Positions 26,042 through 35,806 are shown, numbered from the stretch's first letter. The stretch: 64,000 nt of DNA from Armatimonadota bacterium (GCA_027451905.1 DAIDHV010000007.1:86303-150302), one strand, 5' to 3'. A program made the numbers and translations. Notes: a model not told the origin generated them from the letters alone.

Positions 26042-26790
26042 TGGTTCAAGTTGAGGCAGTATCGAAAACCTTTGCTGGCAAGAAAGGGGCAGTTGTATCC
26101 GCGCTATCAAATGTAAGCTTCCAAGCAAAGGAAGGCGAAATCTTTGGCTTGATTGGAGACAACGGAGCCGGAAAAACAACCGCCCTTCGCATTATCAGCA
26201 CTCTCATTGAGCCCACCGAAGGGCGAGCCAAGGTGGGAGGCTACGACTGCAAAACGAATCCAATTGACGTTCGCAAGAACCTAGGCATTCTGTCTGGATC
26301 GACTGGTCTATATGGAAGGCTGACTCCGGTTGCCTTGTTGACATACTTTGCAAGGCTTTTTGGTGAGTCTGAATCTACGGTGAAGGCAAAAGTACAAAAG
26401 TCGGTAGAGGAGTTTCATATTTCCGAATTTATGGATCGACCTTGTGATCAGCTCAGCACGGGTCAAAAGCAAAGAGTCAGCCTAGCCAGAGCCACCATCC
26501 ATGACCCGCAAGTTATGCTGATGGATGAGCCAACCAATGGGCTGGATGTTCAATCTAGCCAGGGGGTTCTTGAGTTTGTTGAGAATCTAAGAAAGTCTGG
26601 GAAAACCGTGATTTACTGTTCTCACATCATGTCTGAAGTTGAAAGGCTATGTGATAATATAGTGATCCTTCATGAAGGCAAGATTTGTGCTTCAGGAACT
26701 GTTGCAGAATTAAAGTCTCAGGTCGGCGAAACATCCATGGAAAAGGCGTTTCTAGCCCTTATCGGCTACAAAGCAGGAGCCAATTCATGA
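26041..26790 (+). CDS. ABC transporter ATP-binding protein (NatA-like)
   Basis: The protein has 249 residues. Walker A is GDNGAGKTT, the signature is LSTGQKQRVSLARA, Walker B is VMLMDEPTNGLDV, and the switch His is in IYCSHIMSEVERLC. The sequence is typical of the NatA/CcmA-type ATPases that energise ABC-2 exporters, for example the sodium exporter NatAB. It overlaps msrB by one base and the permease by four (ATGA), forming a three-gene unit. The substrate is unknown. Sodium, drugs or a polymer are all possible. Confidence 0.85.
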   Translation: MVQVEAVSKTFAGKKGAVVSALSNVSFQAKEGEIFGLIGDNGAGKTTALRIISTLIEPTEGRAKVGGYDCKTNPIDVRKNLGILSGSTGLYGRLTPVALLTYFARLFGESESTVKAKVQKSVEEFHISEFMDRPCDQLSTGQKQRVSLARATIHDPQVMLMDEPTNGLDVQSSQGVLEFVENLRKSGKTVIYCSHIMSEVERLCDNIVILHEGKICASGTVAELKSQVGETSMEKAFLALIGYKAGANS

Positions 26791-27971
26791 AAGGCTGGCA
26801 AATCGTTTACCTCAAAGAGATCAAGGACTACGTGAGCGATAAGCGTATTCGATTCAGCGCGTTTGTCATGCCCATCGTTCTGGTTATCACGATGTTCTAC
26901 ATGTTTGGGACAATTACAAACCTTGTTAGCAAACCTTCGTCACAAGCAATATATGTGTTAGACCAACCCAAATTATCCGGCGAATCAGCCCTTTTTGTTT
27001 CTGCTCTTACCAAAGCGGGAATCTCGGTCAAGAACATAAGCGATCTTGAGAAAGGAAAGTCCCAGATTGCCAAGGGATCAATAAAACTTCTCCTCGCTTT
27101 TGGTCCCTCAAAACCTGGGCAGATCAATGTCGATGAGTATTTTGACCCCGCCAACGAAGCAGCTCAAGTGACAGTTGGAATGCTAGACGAATCCGTGCGG
27201 CAAGCTAACACTAAGGCGGTCCAGGCATTACTGACCGCGAAAGGGATTCCAGATTACTTGGCTCAGCCCTTGAACCTAGTTCAAAAAAAGGTCCACAAAG
27301 GGGCTAAGAGCGCAAGCGGGGTTGTGATGGCACTGCTTCCTTATCTGCTTGTGCTTTGGAGCTTTTATGGCGGAATGGGAGCGGTTGGCGAGATTGTCGC
27401 CGGCGAAAAGGAGAAAAATACTTTGGAAACGTTGTTAACGGTTCCCCTTTCTCGCACAGCAATTGCTCTCGGCAAACTATTTTCGATGACCACTCTCTGC
27501 TTTGTAGGCGCTCTTTCTGCAGTTGTCGGAGTTGTCATTGCCTACCTACTTCCCTTTCAGCAAATGAAGGCTATTACTAAGTCTGGGCTTGGAATCCATC
27601 CTCAGTCGTTTCTCATCATGATTCTAGTGCTGCTTCCCACCGCGCTAATGTTCTCTGCCCTCATGGTATCCATTAGCACGAGAGCGAGAAACATCCGTGA
27701 GGCAATGACTCAGCTTTCGGTCTTAAGTACAGTCGTCATTTTGCCGGCCGTATTCAGCCAGTTCATTGGCCTGACGGACTTTGCTCGCTCAACTTGGGTC
27801 TCCTTTATTCCCGTACTAAACACTGCCAATACGATTCGGTTGTCTTTGTCGGGAGACATGCCTCTGACCGCGGTGGCAGCAACTATTCTTGTCAACGGCT
27901 CCATTGGTCTTATCTTTTTGTTTGTAACAAAAAGACTTTTTGCTAAAGAGACGGTGCTGGCAAGAATTTAA
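26787..27971 (+). CDS. ABC-2 type exporter permease (NatB-like)
   Basis: The protein has 394 residues from the ATG that overlaps the ATPase stop. An N-terminal membrane segment (FSAFVMPIVLVITMFYMFG) is followed by an extracytoplasmic region at about residues 50-180. Five or six further hydrophobic segments follow. The family cue EIVAGEKEKNTLETLLTVPLSR near residue 205 is the ABC-2 permease coupling motif. It forms the membrane part of the exporter with the preceding ATPase. It converges with fliD, with nine bases between stop codons. Confidence 0.83.
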   Translation: MKGWQIVYLKEIKDYVSDKRIRFSAFVMPIVLVITMFYMFGTITNLVSKPSSQAIYVLDQPKLSGESALFVSALTKAGISVKNISDLEKGKSQIAKGSIKLLLAFGPSKPGQINVDEYFDPANEAAQVTVGMLDESVRQANTKAVQALLTAKGIPDYLAQPLNLVQKKVHKGAKSASGVVMALLPYLLVLWSFYGGMGAVGEIVAGEKEKNTLETLLTVPLSRTAIALGKLFSMTTLCFVGALSAVVGVVIAYLLPFQQMKAITKSGLGIHPQSFLIMILVLLPTALMFSALMVSISTRARNIREAMTQLSVLSTVVILPAVFSQFIGLTDFARSTWVSFIPVLNTANTIRLSLSGDMPLTAVAATILVNGSIGLIFLFVTKRLFAKETVLARI

Positions 27972-27980
27972 GTAGCTTGA

Positions 27981-30302
27981 TTAGCCACCGGTTGAAAGGC
28001 CAGAGGATAAGCTGTTCGAAGTATTTGCGGTTGCGCTTGAACTTGTTGAACTGAGCAAGCTTGTTAAGCCGGCCCCCTGTTGCTGATACTGAGCAATCAT
28101 GTTCTCCATGTTTGCAAATTCGGCAGTCAGTTGCTGTTGCTCTTGATTAAGCTGGTCTTGCAAGTTGGTAATTTGACTGTTGATATCGTTAATCTGATTA
28201 GTAAAGGACTGCAAATCTTGAGTGATGTAACCAGAAGACGGGTCTGTCATATTGGCAACCATACTTTGGACCTCGGTTGCGATTCCAGATGAATAAGTTA
28301 AGGATCCAACCGCTCCGGTAGCTGAACCGGTGTATTGAATTTGCAATCCATCGGTGGTAGCATTTCCGGAATTGCCAACTAAGTACTGCCCGTTGCCAGT
28401 AGCAGTTTCTCCGTTGATTGTTCCGGCAACATCCACTCCGGCCACTACTGTCGCTTGGCCGGTGGTGCCAATTCCACTGTTATTTGATGCTGCCGCTTGG
28501 TTGGAGACCACCGAGAAGTTGCTTTGGGCGCCATACATCTTGCTGGTAATGACCAATTGGCCGTTAGATACGGATGCCACAACTAAGTTTTGCAAGGTTG
28601 GATCGGAGTTGATCTTGGCAACAGTTTGAGCCTGAGTGCTGTTAATATCCAAGGTAAGCGCATAAGGGCTTGATCCAATCAAAGTGCCGGAGAAAGTCAA
28701 AGTCTCGCTGGCAGGATTTGCAGTTGTTTGGGCTACGCTTGCAGTTGCTGAACTCTGAGTAGCGGCTTGTGAAATATTGATAGCATAGGCACTGCCGGTA
28801 GAATGGGATTTGTCGGTACTGGTCACGTACTGAATCTGCGGATTTGTTGATACCCCAGAAGCGGCAAACACGTTAGCGACTGCCTGAGGGTTGGTGCTCA
28901 TGGCGTTGTTAAGGGTTGTTTGATCAACGGTTAGATTCCCATTCTGGTCCAATGAAAAGCCAAGCTGCGCCAAATTTGTGTACTGACCAGTCAACCCGGG
29001 AACATTCGAGAACAATGACGCGGAAAGCTGTGATGTCACTTCCTGGGTTGTAAAATCGCCAAAGAGCGGACCGGTTTGATACGTCGTGGGATTCATCTGG
29101 CTGTTCTGGGCAACAAATCCAACGATCGCATTGTAGGCACTGACAAAGTTTTGGATATTGTTATTGATGCCGGAAGTATCAGTAGAAAGAGATATTGTAG
29201 AACTTGCAGGACTAGAGCTTGTGCCTTTCAGGAGCGTTAGCGATACACCAGGAATAGCACTTGTGACCGTATTGGAACTGCTTGTTAGGTTCACTCCGTC
29301 AAGTGAATACTTGGCATCCGCTCCTGCTACCAACTGGTTTCCCGTAGACGACTGGAGGATGCCAATGGCCCCGAGCAAGTTATTTGGGTCGGCAAATGTC
29401 GGGGTTGAACTTGCTCCCGTTATCTGCAAACTATAGCTGGTTGTGCCGTTGGTTGTTGTTGAAGCCACGGTTGCAGTGGCTCCGGAACCTGAACTGTTGA
29501 TTTTGTCGGCGACTGACTGCAACGAATCAGTAGAGTAGTCAACTGAGATGTTCGTTCCATTAACCGTGATGGTTCCCGCCGTATTTGCCGTCATGCCCAG
29601 CAAACTGCCAATTGATGACGAACTGGAAGACAGGCCGTAGCTTTGGGCTCCATTTGTAATGGCTTGCCTCACGCTGGCGCTGCCAGTCACGATCCCAAGT
29701 GAATTGAGAACCCCACCGCTCACGTCCGACATCTGAATGGCATTGGACGCTCCCGTTGCGTTAGAAGTAATCGTCAAATAAGAATTACCAGTTCCCCCAT
29801 TGATGAGGCTTGCGGTGACCGCGGCACCGCTGGAGTTGATAGACTGAGCAATTGTGGTGAGGGAGTCGCTGGCAGAAACATTAACTGAATGGCCATCAAT
29901 AACAAAGGTTCCAGATAGGTTCAAGGCACTGGTTGTATCGTTCTGGGCTGAAGTCGCTACTTTTTGTGCGGTTGCCAATCCCGATACAACCAGGTTATAG
30001 ACGCCTTGCTGAGCACCGGCACCTGCGGTTACGTTGGCAACCGTCGTGTCACTGCTGGTTGCAGCTACGGCTTGGAAGTCTGCCTGAGTTGACAGAGCCT
30101 GACCGGCGCTGGCAAAGGCTTGGACATCAGCTTGAAGCTGCTGCACAGCAGATTGCTGAGTTGTAATGGTTTGCTCTTGATTTTGAAGGTTTGTGATGGG
30201 CTGCTGACCAAGCTGAAGCAACTTAGAAATGATGCTTTGAGTATTGACACCACTGGCTAGGCCAGAAAATGTAATTCCGCTAACTGGTCCGGTTGAGCTC
30301 AT
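27981..30302 (-). CDS. fliD: flagellar hook-associated protein 2 (filament cap)
   Basis: The protein has 773 residues, longer than the common 450-650. The N-terminus GITFSGLASGVNTQSIISKLL, followed by an LxxLQADVQAFASAG coiled coil, is the classic FliD_N domain. The middle is rich in Ser/Thr/Ala and contains several hook-IN-like units such as FVIDGHSVNVSASDSLTTIAQSINSSGA. The C-terminal coiled coil (NQINDINSQITNLQDQLNQE) and the final QYQQQGAGLTSLL are the FliD_C domain. FliD caps the growing flagellar filament and helps flagellin fold. No other flagellar gene is in the window. It follows the HDOD gene by four bases and is probably co-transcribed with it. Confidence 0.92.
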   Translation of the reverse strand: MSSTGPVSGITFSGLASGVNTQSIISKLLQLGQQPITNLQNQEQTITTQQSAVQQLQADVQAFASAGQALSTQADFQAVAATSSDTTVANVTAGAGAQQGVYNLVVSGLATAQKVATSAQNDTTSALNLSGTFVIDGHSVNVSASDSLTTIAQSINSSGAAVTASLINGGTGNSYLTITSNATGASNAIQMSDVSGGVLNSLGIVTGSASVRQAITNGAQSYGLSSSSSSIGSLLGMTANTAGTITVNGTNISVDYSTDSLQSVADKINSSGSGATATVASTTTNGTTSYSLQITGASSTPTFADPNNLLGAIGILQSSTGNQLVAGADAKYSLDGVNLTSSSNTVTSAIPGVSLTLLKGTSSSPASSTISLSTDTSGINNNIQNFVSAYNAIVGFVAQNSQMNPTTYQTGPLFGDFTTQEVTSQLSASLFSNVPGLTGQYTNLAQLGFSLDQNGNLTVDQTTLNNAMSTNPQAVANVFAASGVSTNPQIQYVTSTDKSHSTGSAYAINISQAATQSSATASVAQTTANPASETLTFSGTLIGSSPYALTLDINSTQAQTVAKINSDPTLQNLVVASVSNGQLVITSKMYGAQSNFSVVSNQAAASNNSGIGTTGQATVVAGVDVAGTINGETATGNGQYLVGNSGNATTDGLQIQYTGSATGAVGSLTYSSGIATEVQSMVANMTDPSSGYITQDLQSFTNQINDINSQITNLQDQLNQEQQQLTAEFANMENMIAQYQQQGAGLTSLLSSTSSSATANTSNSLSSGLSTGG

Positions 30303-30306
30303 TGTT

Positions 30307-31179
30307 TTACGCCGCCAATTGACTGACGACCCCTTTCATTGATTCCACTTTATGTTGAACTTCATCGATAAGCTGCTTCATTTGACCAGACTCAAAATTG
30401 AGCCACTCTGCCGCAACAGGATCGATGAGAGGTGAATACGGATATTCGTCTCTCTCATAAAGATATTTGGTAATTTCGTCTCCGATATGAAGAGGAAAAC
30501 AAAGAACTTCTGATTCTAAGGTAAACGGCCCTTCATGAGATTCAATCAGCCCGCACAGGGCATTCGGCAGGTTCCAAATTCGGCAAATTTCTCCACCAAT
30601 TTGGTCATGGGTGACGCCTAAGATCTCTCGTTCAACAAGGTAAAGAGGTCGACGGTCTTCTGCCCATGAAGTTAGCACTTCGTTGTAAAACTCGGGAAAG
30701 TTGGCGAAAAGAAAGAGCTTGCCAATATCGTGAAGCAGTCCACCGACAAAGAGGACATCAAGGTCAAGGGCTCTGATTTTCTTATTAACGCCAATTAAAT
30801 GAGTTGCGTGGGCAGTTGCAAACGAGTGAAGCCAGAACTTAGAAAGACCACCTTTATCGAACTGGGTCTTGGAAATGGCGGACACTGCACTCATGCCAAG
30901 AACGATGTTTCGAATTTGCATGACCCCAAGAAGAACACAAGCTTGGTTTAAGCTAGAAACATTTCCGGGCAGGCCATAATAAGCCGAGTTAACAACTCGC
31001 AGGGCCTTAGCCGCAATCGCTGGGTCTGCTTGCAATATCGCTTCTAGTTTAGAAGGTGACGCATCTGGTTTTTCGGATTCGGCAAGGACCTTATTAGCAA
31101 CAGCTGGAAGTGGGGGCAAATCGCCCAAGGATCGAAGAATGGCTTTGCGTGCAAACGCGGTTGATGGAATTACGCTCAA
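30307..31179 (-). CDS. HDOD-domain signalling protein
   Basis: The protein has 290 residues. The HDOD domain begins with LPPLPAVANKVLAESEKPDA and continues with LQADPAIAAKALRVVNSAYY. It retains HDIGKLFLFANFPEF and GVTHDQIGGEICRIWNLP, which are HD-like positions, although HDOD proteins are generally thought to be non-catalytic. Such proteins act in regulation of motility, twitching and cyclic di-GMP outputs. Its direct linkage to fliD, with TAA and ATG four bases apart, supports a motility-related role. This is an inference from context. Confidence 0.85.
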   Translation of the reverse strand: MSVIPSTAFARKAILRSLGDLPPLPAVANKVLAESEKPDASPSKLEAILQADPAIAAKALRVVNSAYYGLPGNVSSLNQACVLLGVMQIRNIVLGMSAVSAISKTQFDKGGLSKFWLHSFATAHATHLIGVNKKIRALDLDVLFVGGLLHDIGKLFLFANFPEFYNEVLTSWAEDRRPLYLVEREILGVTHDQIGGEICRIWNLPNALCGLIESHEGPFTLESEVLCFPLHIGDEITKYLYERDEYPYSPLIDPVAAEWLNFESGQMKQLIDEVQHKVESMKGVVSQLAA

Positions 31180-31254
31180 AGAAGTCTCCTGCTTACATTA
31201 TTGGCATCACCCAATCCAAAATTTACATAGCGTTTTAACTAGTAAACTAAGATC

Positions 31255-32067
31255 GTGCCAAGGATCAAACTTGTTGCAGTTGACATAGACGGCACCCTTG
31301 CAGACTCCAGCAGAGCCGTTTCAGTGGCAAATCGAAACGCAATCCAGGATCTAAAAAGCCAGGGAATCATTGTTGTTCTGGCAAGCGGGAGAATTGGCTG
31401 GAGTGTCGAGACGTTTCAAAGAGCGGTGGGGTTAGAAGGCTATCCGTTCATTGGGACCAATGGCTGTGAAGTTGTCTCCTGGAATCAAACTCGTATCCAA
31501 GAAAGCTGGTTGGGCCAAGATCACAAAAAGATTGCCGTTACCATCAGCCAAAAAGAAGATATCCATATGAACGGGTACGCACCCGCCGACCTTTACTTCA
31601 CTAAGAATGGCAAATTTGCAGAAATCTACAAGAGCCGAGTTTCTGGCGCCAACCCCGTGATTGTTGAGCCCCAAACGTTTCTGAATGTAGACTTACTAAA
31701 AGTTCTCTTTATTGCCGACCCGAGTCATATTGATTCCGTTCTCGATCAATATCAAGGTGAATTTGAATCTGGAAAAGTTGAGCTCACTCGAAGCGAGCCT
31801 GAATATCTGGAATTCCTCCCCTCGGGAGCTTCAAAAGGAACCGGTCTACAGTATCTGTGCCAAGTACTTGGCATCAACCAAGCAGAAGTTGCCGCGATCG
31901 GCGATTATTATAATGATCTGGAGATGCTAGAGTGGGCTGGGTTTTCCGGCGCAATGGGAAACGCTCCAACCGACCTTAAGTCCAAGGTTGATGTGGTTGT
32001 TCAAGACAACACCTCTAGCGGGGTTGCCGAGTTCTTGGCAATGGTTTCCGCTCCTGAGCCTGTTTAA
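31255..32067 (+). CDS. HAD-superfamily Cof-type phosphatase
   Basis: The protein has 270 residues. HAD motif I is AVDIDGTLADSS, motif II is VLASGRI, and motif III/IV is AAIGDYYNDLEMLEWAG. The cap is of the IIB (Cof) type in the middle of the chain. Enzymes of this group dephosphorylate sugar phosphates, flavin or pyridoxal phosphates, so the substrate is not defined. The start is GTG. A TAAACT box (31243-31248) ends six bases before it, so the transcript is probably leaderless. It overlaps the convergent coaX by four bases. Confidence 0.87.
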   Translation: MPRIKLVAVDIDGTLADSSRAVSVANRNAIQDLKSQGIIVVLASGRIGWSVETFQRAVGLEGYPFIGTNGCEVVSWNQTRIQESWLGQDHKKIAVTISQKEDIHMNGYAPADLYFTKNGKFAEIYKSRVSGANPVIVEPQTFLNVDLLKVLFIADPSHIDSVLDQYQGEFESGKVELTRSEPEYLEFLPSGASKGTGLQYLCQVLGINQAEVAAIGDYYNDLEMLEWAGFSGAMGNAPTDLKSKVDVVVQDNTSSGVAEFLAMVSAPEPV

Positions 32068-32834
32068 TCACTTCGAACGGCGCGATCATGAGCAATCAGA
32101 ATTCCATGTAAAGTCAAGTTTGGAAGATAATCTCCAAGGGCCTGGCAAACTTCCTTAAACAGAGATCCTAATCCGCCGGTTACAAGAACTTCCGCCCCTC
32201 CAAGTTCAAAGGATATCTGGGTAGCAAGTCCATCAATTCCATGAGCATAGCCAAGTACTAGGCCGCTCCGAATCGCATCTGGGGTATTTCTGCCAATGGC
32301 TTGCTCCGGTGCAGACAGAGAAATGTGAGGAAGCTTTGAGGTCCTTTCAAACAAGGAGGCGGCGGCCACTCTTGGACCTGGCAATATAGCACCGCCTAAG
32401 TACCTTCCTTCTTTGTCGATTGCGTCAAAAGTTGTTGCCGTGCCAAAATCCACAATGACCAATGGCGGCTTTTTGATTTGGAGAGCGGCCAGAGCGTTTG
32501 CAATTCGGTCGGCACCGACTGCCGATGGAGTCTCGTACAAGATTTCAATCCCCAAATTCTGCTCTGGCTGCAAAAAGTATGGCTTGCATAGCAGCCAGTT
32601 TTGGCTAAAGCTTTCCAGGGCCCGGTCCAAAGACGGGACTACACTGGCGATAGAAACGTCTTCAAATATGGGCCGCGTATGAAACCGGTGGAAGTACATC
32701 CCAAAGAATTCAGCTCCGATTTGATCTTCAGTTTTGTCTCGATCGGTTTTGGTTCGGAAAACAGCTTCCCATTTGCCAAAATTGTAAATCCCAAAACAAA
32801 CGTGGGAATTTCCTGCGTCAATCGCCAAGCGCAT
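32064..32834 (-). CDS. coaX: type III pantothenate kinase
   Basis: The protein has 256 residues. The phosphate-binding loop DAGNSHVCFGIY lies at the N-terminus, followed by ETPSAVGADRIANALAAL and DFGTATTFDAID. These are the ASKHA-fold motifs of CoaX, including the Gly-Ala-Asp-Arg pantothenate-site motif. It phosphorylates pantothenate as the first step of coenzyme A synthesis. Most type III enzymes need a monovalent cation such as potassium or ammonium, which is family knowledge. It is the last gene of grpE-glmM-coaX and overlaps glmM by 17 bases. Confidence 0.94.
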   Translation of the reverse strand: MRLAIDAGNSHVCFGIYNFGKWEAVFRTKTDRDKTEDQIGAEFFGMYFHRFHTRPIFEDVSIASVVPSLDRALESFSQNWLLCKPYFLQPEQNLGIEILYETPSAVGADRIANALAALQIKKPPLVIVDFGTATTFDAIDKEGRYLGGAILPGPRVAAASLFERTSKLPHISLSAPEQAIGRNTPDAIRSGLVLGYAHGIDGLATQISFELGGAEVLVTGGLGSLFKEVCQALGDYLPNLTLHGILIAHDRAVRSD

Positions 32835-34197
32835 GAGTCAAATCAACCTCACTCTCAATTTCCGCCCCCAGATGGTTCTTCATCACTTTGACCAGCAAAC
32901 TAGAAACTTCGTTGCGCGCTGCGATGCTTTTGGCCTCAATCATCAGTCTAAGAATCGGCTGGGTTCCACTTGCCCTCAAATTGACCCTTCCAAGGCCACC
33001 CAGCTCGGCTTGAGCATTTTTGACTGCATCCACCACAACTTGATTTTGATCCCATCCCCGCGCATCTTTAACCTTCAAATTATAAAGGGTCTGCGGCCAA
33101 GACTCATAGAAATCATGGACTTCCGATGCCTTGAGTCCAGTTTCACTGAGTATTTTGATGAACTCTATTGCGGTCATTATGCCATCACCAGTTGGACCGT
33201 GATGCGGAATGATGATGTGACCGCTTTGCTCACCACCTGCCGGAGAATGAGATTGTTCAACCAGTTGTTGAACATATTTATCACCAACCTTCGCTTGAAG
33301 AAGCTCGACTCCAATACCGTTCAAGTACTCTTTAAGCCCTCCATTAGACATTACGGTTCCCACCACAGACTTTGCTGAAAGGCCGTGTTTACGCAACCGA
33401 AAGGCGAAAGCCGCCAAGAACCGATCTCCGTTAATGAGCCTGCCTTTTTCATCTGAAAACACGCATCTGTCGGCATCCCCGTCAAAAGCAATGCCAAGAT
33501 CGGCATTGAGTTCTAATGTCTTTTGTTGGACAACTTGAGGCTTGGTTGCACCCCCAGTGTGGTTGATATTAAGGCCATCTGGCTCACATCCAATTTTGAT
33601 AACCTCCATTCCAAGCTCTTTCAAGAGTCTCGGTGCCAGTTCATAAGAGGCGCCATTAGCACAGTCCACTACAACCTTTAGATTCTTGAGTGGCCTATCT
33701 GCAGCCGCTTTGAGGTGCCAAAAATATCCATCCCTGATTTCAGCCCCCTCTGCTGTCGAACCTAGACCCGTCCCAACTGGACGATTAAACTTATGGCCTT
33801 CAAAGAGAGACTCAGCCTCTGACTCAATCTCTTCCATGAGCTTTTTGCCATCGGGACCAAAAAACTTGATCCCGTTGTCTTGGGCGGGGTTATGGCTTGC
33901 GGAAATAACAACCCCAAGAGAAAAGTCTCCCCGCCGAACTGCATAACTAGCGGCAGGAGTCGGTAGAACGCCTCCGTTGGTCACATTCCAGCCCGCAGCA
34001 AGAAAAGCTGAAGAGATGGAAAGCTGTAGCATTTCACCGCTTTGCCTTGTGTCTCGAATGATAATGGCGCGTTTCTGAAATCCGCGAGCCGTGCAAACTT
34101 CTGCAATTGCCGATCCCGCTTTGATCGCTAATTCTGGGGTCAGGATCTGATTCGCAATTCCTCGGATGCCATCGGTACCAAAGTACGGCTTGCTCAC
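32818..34197 (-). CDS. glmM: phosphoglucosamine mutase
   Basis: The protein has 459 residues. The opening FGTDGIRG, the phosphoserine loop VISASHNPAQDNGIKFFG (Ser101) and the magnesium loop FDGDADRCVF identify it. The C-terminal sugar-phosphate site is RASGTQPILRLMIEA. It interconverts glucosamine 6-phosphate and glucosamine 1-phosphate for UDP-GlcNAc and the cell envelope. It starts with GTG in a GTGA overlap with the grpE stop and overlaps coaX at its end. Confidence 0.95.
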   Translation of the reverse strand: MSKPYFGTDGIRGIANQILTPELAIKAGSAIAEVCTARGFQKRAIIIRDTRQSGEMLQLSISSAFLAAGWNVTNGGVLPTPAASYAVRRGDFSLGVVISASHNPAQDNGIKFFGPDGKKLMEEIESEAESLFEGHKFNRPVGTGLGSTAEGAEIRDGYFWHLKAAADRPLKNLKVVVDCANGASYELAPRLLKELGMEVIKIGCEPDGLNINHTGGATKPQVVQQKTLELNADLGIAFDGDADRCVFSDEKGRLINGDRFLAAFAFRLRKHGLSAKSVVGTVMSNGGLKEYLNGIGVELLQAKVGDKYVQQLVEQSHSPAGGEQSGHIIIPHHGPTGDGIMTAIEFIKILSETGLKASEVHDFYESWPQTLYNLKVKDARGWDQNQVVVDAVKNAQAELGGLGRVNLRASGTQPILRLMIEAKSIAARNEVSSLLVKVMKNHLGAEIESEVDLTHALGD

Positions 34198-34772
34198 GAC
34201 TTTTTGGAAACTTTAACCCGTGCGGGGCGAATCACTTTGTCAGCAAGTTTGTAACCCGATGCAAGTTCCGCTGTCACCGTATTTTCATCGTGCTCTTCAG
34301 AAACTTCCACCGAAATAGCTTCATGAAGCTCGGGGTCAAATGGCCTTCCATGAGAATCGATCTTTTTCACACCATGCTGCTCTAGCATTTGCCGAAGCTG
34401 CCTCTCGATGAGTTTGATCCCTTCAATGACGGATTCTAGTGTGGCACCGGAATCTACGGCTGTGATCGTTCGCTCAAAATTATCCAAAACACCGATCAAA
34501 TCAAGAACAACAGATTCCTTCGCGGAGGTTCTCAGTGCCTGCTTATCTGCCTCAACTCGCTTTCTATAGTTTTGAAAGTCAGCCAGTGAGCGTAGCAACT
34601 GATCTTTATAAGAATCTCGTTCCGCTTCAACTTTTAACAAAGTCTCTTGCAAGGCATTCATCTCACCGGAACCTGAGCTGTTTTCATTGCTCGATGCCTC
34701 AGCGGTGGTGCCAGAATCAGGATTTTCAGTCACCTGGTTAGGGGTGCTTTCGTTGCTTTTTTCGTGTTTCAA
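34194..34772 (-). CDS. grpE: nucleotide exchange factor GrpE
   Basis: The protein has 192 residues if started at the TTG at 34772. That TTG follows a TAAAAT box by seven bases and avoids overlapping the EamA gene. A GTG or ATG further upstream would give non-conserved residues. An acidic, Ser-rich N-terminus is followed by the coiled coil and the GrpE core (LLRSLADFQNYRKRVEADKQ, VLDNFERTI, GRPFDPELHEAIS). The C-terminal beta domain ends VIRPARVKVSKK. It promotes ADP release from DnaK. dnaK and dnaJ are not in the window. The gene heads the coupled unit grpE-glmM-coaX. Confidence 0.93.
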   Translation of the reverse strand: MKHEKSNESTPNQVTENPDSGTTAEASSNENSSGSGEMNALQETLLKVEAERDSYKDQLLRSLADFQNYRKRVEADKQALRTSAKESVVLDLIGVLDNFERTITAVDSGATLESVIEGIKLIERQLRQMLEQHGVKKIDSHGRPFDPELHEAISVEVSEEHDENTVTAELASGYKLADKVIRPARVKVSKKS

Positions 34773-34812
34773 TGTTGCTATTTTACCGCTTGAGGACCCT
34801 GATTTGATACCT

Positions 34813-35748
34813 CTAGGCAAGAGAAGTAGGTCTTCTGTCACTGGCAATAAACAACCCGAAAAGGACAAGCGCAGTGCCGATTAAAAACGAAATCCCTAAT
34901 CTCTCTTTTAAAAGTGCCATCGCAAAGAGGCCGGTCCAGATTGGCAGCAGCATTTGATACCGTGTTGTTCGGCTAGGGCCAATTTGGCTAACTCCCTTAT
35001 AAAACAGCGTAAAGCCAACAATTCCAGAAAATATGGCGCTGTAAAGCATTCCTAACCAAGAGGAAACCCAGATATGCCTCCAATCCATTCTGGTAACCGG
35101 AATGATGCCATAAGCAAAAAGAAGGGGGAAAGCACCGGTCATGCTTAGAGTAAAAAGCCTCAATGAGCTATAGTTCTTGTGCAATTTTGGCATCATTAAC
35201 GCCGCGTGGGTCCACAGCAAAACCGATCCTAAGACCAAAAGATTGCCAATCGCATGGCTGCCGGTGCTTGCATTCAATGGAAATTCCACAACTCCGATTC
35301 CTCCCAGTCCCAAAAGAATTCCGAAGAAGGTTTTGAGTCTCCAGCCTTCTCGCTTCATAAAACACGCGCCGATGGCTGTGAATAAGGGGGCGCTTGAAAA
35401 CACGAGGGCACCCTCTGGCGGGATAGTCAGGTTCATTCCATTCATAAACACCACCATATAGACACCCATATTGACAAATCCAAGGTAAAGAACTTGCCAT
35501 GCGTCCTCTTTCTGCAGCGGAGTGAGGTCTTTTTTGACAAGGCAAACAATCCACAATCCAGCCCACATAATGAGAAACCGAAAAAGGAGCGCGGCTGGGA
35601 CCGTCCACGAGAGAAAAATGAACTTGAGGGAGACGTAGTTTAGCCCCCAAATCATAATCGCAAAGAATGCAAAAGAATTTAGTCCAACACGGAGGTTCTG
35701 TGGGGATCCCGTTGGAGACTCAGGTTTTGCATCAACTTCCAGTTCCAC
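34813..35748 (-). CDS. EamA/DMT-family transporter
   Basis: The protein has 311 residues. Ten hydrophobic segments form two EamA repeats, one at about 28-155 starting FFAIMIWGLNYVSLKFIF and one at about 170-300 starting GNLLVLGSVLLWTHAALM. The segment FSAAPLFTAIGACFM resembles the second-repeat signature. Such proteins export metabolites or amino acids, and the substrate is unknown. The GTG start follows a TAAACT box by eight bases, so the message is probably leaderless. A short acidic N-terminal tail precedes the first membrane segment. Confidence 0.85.
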   Translation of the reverse strand: MELEVDAKPESPTGSPQNLRVGLNSFAFFAIMIWGLNYVSLKFIFLSWTVPAALLFRFLIMWAGLWIVCLVKKDLTPLQKEDAWQVLYLGFVNMGVYMVVFMNGMNLTIPPEGALVFSSAPLFTAIGACFMKREGWRLKTFFGILLGLGGIGVVEFPLNASTGSHAIGNLLVLGSVLLWTHAALMMPKLHKNYSSLRLFTLSMTGAFPLLFAYGIIPVTRMDWRHIWVSSWLGMLYSAIFSGIVGFTLFYKGVSQIGPSRTTRYQMLLPIWTGLFAMALLKERLGISFLIGTALVLFGLFIASDRRPTSLA

Positions 35749-35806
35749 CCCTTTTTAGTTTACGGCAGAAGTTAGATTGTTAACTAAACCGGCCCAGACC
35801 ATACGG

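Noticed and set aside
28354..29436. Long frames antisense to fliD
   Set aside because: They follow from the biased Ser/Thr/Ala codons of fliD and have no start signals or recognisable domains.
34773..34868. Longer grpE N-terminus
   Set aside because: It would overlap the EamA gene and adds a hydrophobic stretch foreign to GrpE. The TTG after the TAAAAT box fits better.
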